NCBI RefSeq assembly: GCF_037975245.1
Contig: NC_092573.1
Span: 26,315,265 to 26,379,264, forward strand
Length of the DNA: 64,000 nucleotides
DNA from: Apostichopus japonicus
Taxonomy: Eukaryota; Echinodermata; Holothuroidea; Aspidochirotida; Stichopodidae
Direction of reading: 5' to 3'
Shown: piece by piece, positions 50,349 to 61,800 of the stretch
Layout: each line of letters starts with the position of its first letter
Position numbering within the stretch: position 1 is the first letter of the stretch
Notes under the pieces: generated by a model
Database searches by the model: none
Seen by the model: the letters and a program-made list of their open reading frames with translations, nothing else
What the model was told of the DNA's origin: nothing
Translations under genes and position numbers: made by a program

Positions 50349-52209
50349 TATCCTGGATAGTGGAAACGTCTAATTGTTATTTTTTTAGTAAGCTATAGGT
50401 AGAGGTTACATACTTATGAATCATAAGTCGGTCAGTTTCGGTCAGTTATAGTTGTATATGACAAAATATTAACACATATAGGTCTGATGTATTACGATAG
50501 CATTCATTCCATACATTATTCTTCAATGGGAAACATTGTATTGTATGCAATGTTAAATTATGATCTTAAATTAACCAAAAATTTACAAATGTAGCTACAG
50601 TCAAAATCGTTGAAGATACATGTAGCAGCTTTCTATCGCAAGTGTCTCAGAGGTCAAATAAATTGTAATGAAAAAGGCCTAATATGAGTTTCATATGTGT
50701 AGGTGAATTAACAGTGCTACAAGCATATATGCAATTCTTCGAAACATACAGTTTCTGTTTCAATCTAATCCAAACATATTAACATAAAGCATCTTTACAT
50801 AACACAGGCTAATTAATACAAAAATCTCCCCTCTTTTAGAAGTCTAAAATCCTAACGTACTTAAAAAACCTTAAAAGTTCAATTGAATTATATATATGAC
50901 GGTAATTGACTTAACATACATCCTCGAGTTTAAAATAAATATTCCTTTTCATGATTGCATATTCAAGTTATATCTCGTCCCTAGTCCATTCTGTGTGGTA
51001 CCGTTACTACACACTGTCCAGTTTAATGGTCAGTGAACTAACCGTAAGATGAGTTTCAAAGAATCTTAACTTATTGAATGCTGGCTTGATATATCATCTT
51101 CATAGCTTGTTTCATAATATTTGTCTCAGAAAAGAATAAATATGACATGAGAGTCAGAACCCCTTAACTTAAGTCATTGGCAGATCGAGTTAAAAATAAA
51201 TTGCTATTACCAAATTAATTTTTGCAACTTCGCTAACTAATCACCCCAGCCTGGATGCTACTTGTGGAAATAAACTCAAAAATCTGCTGATTGGAGATGA
51301 CCAGTGAAATTGTGATTTCAGATATATATATCTGTGATGTGGCAGTACAGGAGGATGACATGAAATGTCGCCAGTTTCTCCAAATTGTTATCTAATTTCT
51401 GAATTCAAACATGATTGTGGGACATAAAAAAACACAAAAGAGAGCGAGGTAAAGGGATTAACCATATACAGATCACAAGCCGATCATGAGAATAACTATG
51501 CATGCAGTATCGCGTAGAATATTAACTTACCATAATAAGACCTAAAAATGCTGTAAACGAAGTACAAGGTTTTCATGAATCTAAGTATCAAGAAACCATT
51601 ATAAGAGAAGAAGAGGCCGGATCTCTCCCAGATCAGTATCCTCGAAGATAGAGTTATAGTCAAACAACTGTATGCCTATGTGCTTACTTTATTCCACACC
51701 GTATGCTATACTTACATACTTTATTGGCTACCAGTGATATTGAGATAATAATCAATTGCTAACAATAATAGTTTATGAACATGCTTGAGATTTACACAAG
51801 ATTTGAGTTTTAAAACAGACTATTGAATACAAGTATATAATAAACATAATTTCTCTTTATTCTTTGATGATTTCCATGACCTGGAAATGTCTGATTATTT
51901 TTTTAAATGTTAAAATTTATGTAAAAGATGCTCAAGTTTTTATGCCCCTGATAAGTAATCATTTTCATCCTCATATTGATATAATGGTGCTTAAGCTTTT
52001 AACTAAAAGGGAGAACTAGTATTATGATTGATTCCTCGTTGACGTCATGCAATGTCGTAAAAATTACGAGGTACAATCAAAGATGGCGCCCTACATTAAA
52101 ATCACAATAGTACCAGAATATTACTCAATGGACGGACGCTTATGGTGCGCCATGTCCTGAAATCGACATATGTAGAATTAAATTGATTTATGTCGCTTTC
52201 TCGTGCTCT

Positions 52210-52650
52210 CATTGGACGGCCAGTGTCACATGTTGTTTTCTGGCGCTCCGATTGGAAGAGAAATCGACATATGTCAAATTGAATTGTCATCGTGCTATGA
52301 TTAAATTACATATTCATATTCATATAGGTAACATAATCCTAACAGTTGGAAATGAGAATAGTTCAACGTTATGTTCACGTTCTTTTCATCAAGATTTGCA
52401 TAAATCTCAAAACTGGAAACCATGAACATGGAAGAATCAGCAAAACAGCTCAGCAGTTTCTTTATATGCATTTTAATTGGTTGTGTAAGTATCACTATCT
52501 TTGCAAGCCTAGGATGACCTATCCGGCAGATTTGCTCTTTGCCAAAGCCAACATATAGTCTAAATAGCAAGGCCTGTATAGTCATTCACATTTGTCGATT
52601 TCTTCCAACCAAAGGGCTAGAAAACAACATGTGACACTGGTCGTCCAATG
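52210..52650. repeat. imperfect inverted repeat, arms about 58 bp
   Basis: The left arm 52210-52269 starts CATTGGACGGCCAGTGTCAC. The right arm 52593-52650 reads as its reverse complement with scattered mismatches and one gap (CATTGGACGACCAGTGTCAC when inverted). The spacer is about 320 bp. This could be a foldback element, but I see no target duplication. ATCGACATATGT words also recur at 52162 and 52262. Confidence 0.7.
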
Positions 52651-54412
52651 AAAAACCATCGAAAACTGTCTTGCTCTTTATGTCTCGTGTACGCAAACAT
52701 CATGACAAAATTCGGCACCAAGTTAACAGAGTGAATGGCAAAACTATCAAAGAGCGCTGAAAAGTGTTGCAAGGCTTGTAAACTTTTTGGCCATTTAGCA
52801 TATCTAGCAGGTTTCGTTTCTACTAGTCAATTTAAAGGGGCACTTTTTCAGTTATTACTTTTTACAGTTATCCCACGATAGAGCCTGTGCAAGAAAAGCA
52901 AATAAGTTTGATTCATTCTCAACCCAAGTCCCCTTACATTGAGACAGTACATGTGTGCATGATTATGACGGTGTCACGTCGAGTGATACCATACCTGATC
53001 TTACCCAACTGTTCACTTAAAGGGGTTCGACTGTATACGTGAATCAGTTCAAGTAAAGTATTAAACAAGATGCACGGAGTTACATAATTTACAGCACACA
53101 CCATTTATATTATACAATTGATTCTAGGCTACATGATAGTAGGCCTATGTTTCAAAATTCACATCTTTCATTCTCGAGGGCGCACTGAACAAAATATTCG
53201 ATCTACCATGACAGCCTAAGTATTGTAAATATACATTTTGATAATACACAACTTGTGAAGGTTTATTCTACATTTGACCTTGTGTTCACATCAAAGTTGA
53301 CTTTCCTCTTCAGTCGATTGATAACCTCTGACCTTTCATTCTGATGGTTTTCAAGGCACAGGTGCCTATCCCGGAACACCTTCTTACAGCCTTAGCATAG
53401 TTGATGAATATCGCTCTAGGTGTTAATGCGGATATTTTTTTACATATACAAGCACTGATATAACACATTTGAGCTTTGACCTGTTACCATGGTAACCACT
53501 TATTTTGATAATATTTGACATAAATCTGCAGATTTAAGAGACACACACACATCCATCAACACAAATGGATAGCTTTGTCCCCCTCCGAAGAGATAAGCTT
53601 TCGGTCACTCGGCGGTCAGGGGCGCAAGCATCATTTTTTTAAGGGAGCCGGGCGGGCTAAGATGTTAGGTCGTCCAGGGGAGTGGTGTAATTATGGCTGT
53701 TACTCTCCTTTGACAAATTATGGTAAAAGGGAGCGTTCTTAGATGCAAAATGGTGCAATAGTGTGCAACTTCTGAAACACTGATTAGGATTTTCCACTAT
53801 CACGGTTTATGTTCCACCCGCGGCAAATGCATACTGTTCATTAATGTCATTGTGCACTATATGTTTTGTTGTAACATTCTGTAAGTTGGTTAGAGAACAG
53901 TACCGTATATCTATCTACGGCTCCTTTAGAGAATACAGCCATTTACAGAACCAGGTTTATTAAGGTTTGAGGATAGCCATATTGTATTCTACCAGTATTA
54001 AACTGTGTAAAAAAGTACTGGTGTATGGAGTAAGGTTGTTCACAAAACCAACCTAGAACTGTGGGAGGGGGGGGGGGCAAAGGGGCAGGAACAGGAAGAA
54101 CAAGGGAAGAAGCATTGTTCCCTACCTGTGACATATCTCCGGGTACAGAACTATGAGACATGAACCACCATTCACTTTCACGAAAGGCAACTAAAATAAA
54201 CTATTGAAGTTTAAGGTCAAGGTTGTGACATATCACAAGTTAAATAGCAAAGGGCTTTAGCCCACTTAGTTCTGTACCCAAGCCCTTACCCCATGGTAAA
54301 TTGTCAACTGATTGAAAATTCAACAATTCAAAAGTATATTATAGAGTATAAACGTTCACGTCTAAATATCATTCCTTTGTCGGTTCTGTTAGATCATAGA
54401 TTTTGGTATAGG

Positions 54413-54470
54413 ATATATCTTGTATAGGATATACTTTGTATAGGATATATTTTCTATAGGATATATCTTC
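54413..54470. repeat. short tandem repeat of TATAGGATATA
   Basis: Four copies of TATAGGATATA with 6-9 base spacers; period about 19. Confidence 0.8.
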
Positions 54471-55214
54471 ATAATCAGTGCCTGTGATCCCCAAACTAAT
54501 AAATCAATGTCGCTACATGTGTTCTCTATACTTTAGCTCCCAACGTGGTTACATTTTCAAGCCAAATCCGTATTGGCGTTATTCATATTGTCTGCTAGGA
54601 AACAAGACAGTCATAGAACATATCATGGTTTCATATATATAATCTCTGTAAAAACATTTCTTTTAATCAAATATACTTTTGCTCATTACAACACTGAATA
54701 AGGCAAGATTACATTAATGACAAAAGGTGGATTCATATAAAATAATCTGAAGCAATTTAACAACAAGATTAACTTGATTAGAACTCTCAGCAATGGACGT
54801 CACGTCATGATAACCGTCAGACTGTACCAAGTACAGATACAATTTACAAATATAGAGTGTAGTGAAGGACAATGTGTAAGCTGTTTCTCTGTAGTCAATG
54901 CAGTACAGACAAACTCTTCCTTACACCAAATCAGTCACTCTGACCAGCAAAGGAATCATTCCTCTTTCTGGAGTAGTTGGGGGTGGAGGTACCTGTTTTG
55001 GTCCCCTCATAAATACTGTAGCTGATAGCACAAAAACTCTTTGGTCAGAATAATAATTATTTGCCAAAATAGATTAACAGGACATGTTTTTTGGATAGGA
55101 CAAAGAACACCTATGTAACAACGTTGGCAATTGTAGCTAGTAAAACCTAGCACTAACAAACCTGTACATGCAACAAATAGTGTTTCTTTGTTCAAAACCA
55201 AAGATATTATAAAC

Positions 55215-55220
55215 TTTATT
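55215..55220 (-). terminator. candidate polyadenylation signal of the sorbitol dehydrogenase gene
   Basis: TTTATT on the plus strand is AATAAA in the gene's sense. It is the first such hexamer after the stop codon and would give a 3' UTR of about 450 nt. Confidence 0.4.
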
Positions 55221-55663
55221 TTGCATAAGTATACGGTATGAGACCCTTCTTACTGTAAGAATGTGATGGTATATAAACTGAGATAAATAATGTAGGTTCT
55301 ATAGACTAGCTAATGGCAGTGAGGTTGTAGCATTCCACCAATACTGCAAAGAGGCATGCAACTTAAATGAAACCTGCTTATAACATGCCACATACCAGTC
55401 AGTCCCTGGCTCCATGCTAACCAGCCATATATTAGGTAGAGCAGCTTGACCAGATGGTGAGTAAATTAGACAATTTAAGATAAAAATCATGCTGATAATA
55501 AAACAGAATTGACTTCATTCACTGGGCTGATAAAAGTTTGATATGTCAAAATAAGTGTAAATTCATAACCTGATAGAGTAACTTTCTAATTCTGGAACTG
55601 TTCCGTTCAACCTGTTTACAAGTGTTTTTGTAAATGGTCTAAATTCATTGAATATTGACATGT

Positions 55664-55820
55664 TTATTCATTACAATGGATCATGACTTTGATGGCTCCA
55701 CCAGCTCCAGTTTTAGCTGTTTCAAATGCTTCCAAGGTCTTCTTAAGAGGAAAGTGATGTGTTATGAGAGGCTTCGCATCAACTTTACCTGACGCCACCA
55801 TAGCTAAAGCGGTAGGGTAG
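55664..55820 (-). CDS. SORD: SORD exon f (terminal)
   Basis: The acceptor is GTTTTACTTTACAG. It completes Cys and encodes [20 protein letters not shown] then [18 protein letters not shown] to CNE and TAA. The ending is a few residues shorter than human SORD. Confidence 0.92.
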
Positions 55821-58800
55821 CTGTAAAGTAAAACAAAAGAGATTTTAGTTAACAGAAGGCTGAAGAATGAGATAAGCTCAAAAGCTCCACTTAGACTACA
55901 TGAAGTACACATCTAAAGCGCCACTTACACTACATGAACTACAGATCTAAAGATGCACTTACACTACATGAAGTAAAGATCTAAAGCTCCACTTACACTA
56001 CATAAAGTACACATCTAAAGATGCACTTACACTACATAAAGTACACATCTAAAGATGCACTTACACTACATGAACTACAGATCTAAAGCTCCACTTACAC
56101 TACATGGAGTACAGATCTAAAGCTCCACTTACACTACATGAAGTACACATCTAAAGATGCACTTACACTACATGAAGTACAGATCTAAAGCTCCACTTAC
56201 ACTACATAAAGTACACATCTAAAGATGTACTTACACTACATGAAGTACACATCTAAAGATGCACTTACACTACATGAAGTACAGATCTAAAGCTCCGCTT
56301 ACACTACATAAAGTACACATCTAAAGATGCACTTACACTACATGAAATGCACATCTAAAGCTGCACTTACACTACATGAACTACAGATCTAAAGCTCCAC
56401 TTACACTACATGGAGTACAGATCTAAAGCTCCACTTACACTACATAAAGTACACATCTAAAGATGCACTTACACTACATGAAGTACAGATCTAAAGCTCC
56501 ACTTACACTACATGGAGTACAGATCTAAAGCTCCACTTACACTACATAAAGTACACATCTAAAGATGCACTTACACTACATAAAGTACACATCTAAAGAT
56601 GCACTTACACTACATGAAATACAAATCTAAAGCTGCACTTACACTACATGAACTACAGATCTAAAGCTCCACTTACACTATATGAAGTACAGATCTAAAG
56701 CTCCGCTTACACTACATGAAGTACAGATCTAAAGCTGCACTGAGCAAAGAAAACCAATTCTAAAACCGCTTCTGCACGTTAGACTGTAAACATTAGAGAC
56801 TCCATTAATGATCTCAAACCAAGACTTTACTATAACACTTTTCCCTAATAACTCTTCAGCATACCCCTTTCAGAGTAGCAACTGATGGAAATGACAAAGG
56901 CAAGGAGGTCCTGGATGGCAGCTAGGGTGCATTCTGGATCACACACAATTGTATGTGTAGAGTATGCCTCTGTTTTGCTAAGATTGTGATTCTGTGGTTT
57001 TTGACTATCATTTCGTTTAAGGGTAAGATTTTAAATATTACACCAAACACTTACTTCAGTTGATCAAATCATCTGTCTGACAGTAAACATGGACATATCA
57101 AAACACATTTCATTCTCATTTTGAGAACACTCAAGAAGGCATAGATGATGATTAGCAGTGTTATAACTTTAAAGATTAACTGACATTATTCTAGCTAGAT
57201 TTAAATGATCTGAAAGATCTTAATGTCTGGCACAAGTTTTTATTTCTTAGAGCTCTACATTATTTAACATAGATCATCTGATATATTAATAGGGTTGCCA
57301 GTTTACCGATGAATTCTTACCAGTTTGCATATCGGAAGATCCCCCTGATGTCAACCTCTCTGACAGATGCATCTACTATGGGAATGGTTATCTCACTTGG
57401 ACCAAGGCCAACTAGCACAAGGACACCTCCAGATTTGGTACTCTGTGAAGAACATTAATGCCATAGTAGATATTTATATTCATAATACATGTTGCATACT
57501 CTCAATGTGAGGCATTAATATAAAAATTCACGTTCTTACAAGTGGCCTTCCATAACCGCTTCATTCTTGAACTTTAGAATAATAGTTCCTTTGAGTAAGA
57601 GTAGGTCTCTTGTACTCACTAAGCTGGATCCATACAGTATGCCACATATGAACTTCACCCAAGCTTTGCTTCTGGAGTTAACATGTTTACTAATTTGTCT
57701 GCCTTTGACCTTTTATGACCTTTGACAAAAAAAACACCCTGAAACACCCTGAGATTTTGTGCTCACTGAGGTTGGATCCACATTCCAAGTATGAAATTGA
57801 TCCTTGCTTGTTTTCAAGTTATGGTGTTTCAAGGTTTCATACACTGACCTCCGTTGACCTTACATGACCTTTGATCTATGCATATAATAATAGAGTTCTT
57901 CTAACCTTATCCACTTCATCTACATAGAAATATGAAGTTGTACCACAATGTGCTTGTTGAGTTATAGTGTTCACAAGCCAAACACACATACAAATGCGCA
58001 TGCCACCACGTTCAGAAAGGAATAACCAGAAAACCAACTGGCTTAGTAAGTCCTTGACTCTTCCTGCATGGGAAGATTGAATGTAACAATGCACAGAAGT
58101 TGTGAATCTACACACTACATATTAAGGTCTTCCCAGCTTTATTTTGTGTTTATAAACTGTTCAGACTCTTGACCTTTGGTGACCAAACATGACCTTGACA
58201 TCCACAGGAATAAGGTGGATCCACATGCCAACTTTGAAGTAAACAGCATGTCCTTATCAAGTTTTAGAGTTGACAAGCCAAGTAGATAAGCACATTCACA
58301 AACACACACAGCAAGCAGGCACCATCACATATATTCCTTTTGCCTTCCACTAAGAATAAACACACAACACACATCTCACCCTCAACACAGGACACTTAAA
58401 TATCATGAATGTCATCCATTCAAGCTTCCCTGCTTTATGTATCATGTTTACAAGATTTTCTAACATTTTGACCACTGCTGACCTTACATGACACCCATAC
58501 CATAAACATTGGGCTAGCTTTGTTTTATAAATGTGGGTATTTTACATCTGACCCCTGCTGGCCTCAAATGACTGTTTGAACTCCACCACGAAACAATAAG
58601 CTTGCTGTATAAATCAGTAATGGGGATCCGTATGCTAAGGATGACATGTATCCAAACTTATCTTCTTGAGATATAACGTTGACTAAATTTTCTACGTTTT
58701 CAAAGCCACCTGCTGACATACAATCAATTGAGACATCCCCACTCAAAAAAAAAAGGCTTCTTGTAAATAAATATAGGACAGTCACCCCCTGAGTATGTCA

Positions 58801-61800
58801 CACACCCATGTTTCTCTTGTTGATAAACCAAACACTTACTGGAAACTTCTCAACAAAATGTGAAATAGTAAACATATAATTATTTATAACAGAATTGTAA
58901 CCATAACTTCAAGTCCTGTACCAACTACTGTATGAGCTACCCAGCAGTTATGCTATCAGTTAAGTAATGATTCATTACCAGAATTTGATGCAAACATAAA
59001 TAGTTCATGTATTTATAGGTTCATTACTGCAATAGCATAAACATGTTTAATTCTAATTCCAACACCTATGTTATATCTATATGTGTGTGTTTTATATTGT
59101 TGGAGATATTGCCACTAGTTTCATCAGAGGGCAGAGTACCTAGTGACACATCACTGTTTTGGTTCTACCAATGCACATCCAAAATACTTGCTCTTCTTAG
59201 TCAAATATAGCAGGTTATGATAGCTTACAAATATGCCTGTCTGAACACTAGCTGGTGCTCCACTACATTCAATGGTCACATCTGGCTGTTGTCCCAAACT
59301 GGACTGAATTTTCTTGGCCATCTCTCGACAGTCTTTGGTGTCGACTTTAAAGGTAAAATCTGCTCCAATCTTCTTAGCAACCTCTAGACGATTCTCTGCA
59401 ATGTCTAAAACCAAACATGAGAAATACACTGGATTGCATCTGTCACCCAAGATATGTAGGACCAAACATGAGAAATACACTTGATTGCAATGGTCACCCA
59501 AGATATGTAGGACCAAACATGAGAAATACACTCGATTGCATCGGTCACCCAAGATATGTAGGACCAAACATGAGAAATACACTCGATTGCAATGGTCACC
59601 CAAGATATGTAGCACCAAACATGAGAAATACACTCGATTGCATCGGTCACCCAAGATATGTAGGACCAAACATGAGAAATACACTCGATTGCATCTGTCA
59701 CCCAAGATATGTAGGACCAAACATGAGAAATACACTCGATTGCATCGGTCACCCAAGATATGTAGGACCAAACATGAGAAATACACTCGATTGCATCGGT
59801 CACCCAAGATATGTAGGACCAAACATGAGAAATACACTCGATTGCATCGGTCACCCAAGATATGTAGGACCAAACATGAGAAATACACTCGATTGCATCG
59901 GTCACCCAAGATATGTAGGACCAAACATGAGAAATACACTCGATTGCATCGGTCACCCAAGATATGTAGGACCAAACATGAGAAATACACTCGATTGCAT
60001 CGGTCACCCAAGATATGTAGGACCAAACATGAGAAATACACTTGATTGCAATGGTCACCCAAGATATGTAGGACCAAACATGAGAAATACACTTGATTGC
60101 ATCGGTCACCCAAGATATGTAGGACCAAACATGAGAAATACACTTGATTGCATCGGTCACCCAAGATATGTAGGACCAAACATGAGAAATACACTTGATT
60201 GCATCTGTCACCCAAGATATGTAGGACCAAACATGAGAAATACACTCGATTGCATCGGTCACCCAAGATATGTAGGACCAAACATGAGAAATACACTTGA
60301 TTGCAATGGTCACCCAAGATATGTAGGACCAAACATGAGAAATACACTTGATTGCATCGGTCACCCAAGATATGTAGGACCAAACATGAGAAATACACTT
60401 GATTGCATCGGTCACCCAAGATATGTAGGACCAAACATGAGAAATACACTTGATTGCAATGGTCACCCAAGATATGTAGGACCAAACATGAGAAATACGC
60501 TTGATTGCATTGGTCACCCAAGCCATGTAGAAGGTCCACTCACACAGGTGCAGATCAAAATGGAGTGTAGAATCCCACCCCCCCCCATCCCCTTATCAAC
60601 CCCTTAAAGTATTCAGTAGCACAACCGTGCATGTAAATCTAAATATAGACCTAATTTTTAGCCTAAATTTGTCTCACCCAGCACGATTTCACATATAGCA
60701 TTTACATTTTTAATGGGGGGAGAACCCACCCCCTCCCAACCCCAACATGTATCTGTTTCAGTGACCTTCATGCAACACGTTGTTTATAAATTCTGGATCC
60801 ATTTCTGTTATCACGTGTCATAGATGCTACTACTCTCATGGCTACATCTAGTGCTGTATTAAAACAAGGTAGGCTATGGCAATAAAACCATTCAAATAAC
60901 AGAATATTTCATCAATAGTTCGCTAGTTTCTTTAATATTGTTTTCAAAGACACTGAAATTAGTCAAGTAAGAGTAAGTTAGTCAACAGATTTTTTGCTCT
61001 GTATAGAAATTTCTATGTCGTGAGAAAAGATTTTAAACTACTAATACTATCCATCGATTTATCTTCTATTTGTCAATAAAAATTTGTTCAATTGGCGATC
61101 TTTTATAAATAATCACATATTTTCCACAAATCCAGCATCTGAAGAAATAAAGTGAATGGCTGAAACTCACCAGTGATCCCAACTACAGCTGCTCCCATAG
61201 CTTTGGCTGTCAATAGACAGACTAAGCCGATAGGACCTGCAGAAAAAACATCATTAAGCAATGTTATACATATCAGCTGTAACTTAACTGTGCAAATATA
61301 CAAAAGCAGAGGATTTAATCCATTGTATGCATAATTCTGTTATTAAATTTATATGATTGATTTAAATGTTTCAATTTCAATAACAACTATCATGGCAACA
61401 TGAAAGCAGAGTAATGCACAGCTGACATTGTCACAACTCAGGGCACACATGAAACAATGAGTGACAGCATTTAACTTATGCCTTAAAAATTTATGTGAAG
61501 TCTTAAATCATATTTATATGTATTCAAAACCACTTCCTGTCAGTTCCACTGATTGTAAATAGAAGCAGTTGGGAAGCTTTTTAAAGATTAGTGAAAACTT
61601 ACTGAAGCCTTATGATTGTGCTATACTAACAATTAATACCTGGATTGAAGCTAGCACTTAAGTTCATCAGCTACCAAACACAGACAGAAGCACAATCAAT
61701 ATGTTGTTTAGCTCTGCGCATTGATATTTACACTATGTGATATTTGTAGGTTTGGTTGATATGTGAACTTTTTATTTGTGTGACAAACACAGGTACTTGT

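Larger units (their letters stand above)
46733..55663. other. intergenic region between convergent genes
   Basis: The 3' UTR of gene A at the left and of the sorbitol dehydrogenase gene at the right. Otherwise AT-rich sequence with a weak candidate minus-strand exon at 48892-49034, a G-rich tract at 50273, an inverted repeat at 52210-52650, a C run near 50094 and a G run near 54064. Nothing else is recognised. Confidence 0.55.

Noticed and set aside
59151-60607. Very long open frames (up to about 460 codons) on both strands
   Set aside because: They are produced by the 51-bp repeat, which is a multiple of three. The conserved sorbitol dehydrogenase sequence begins exactly at the splice acceptor that ends the array.
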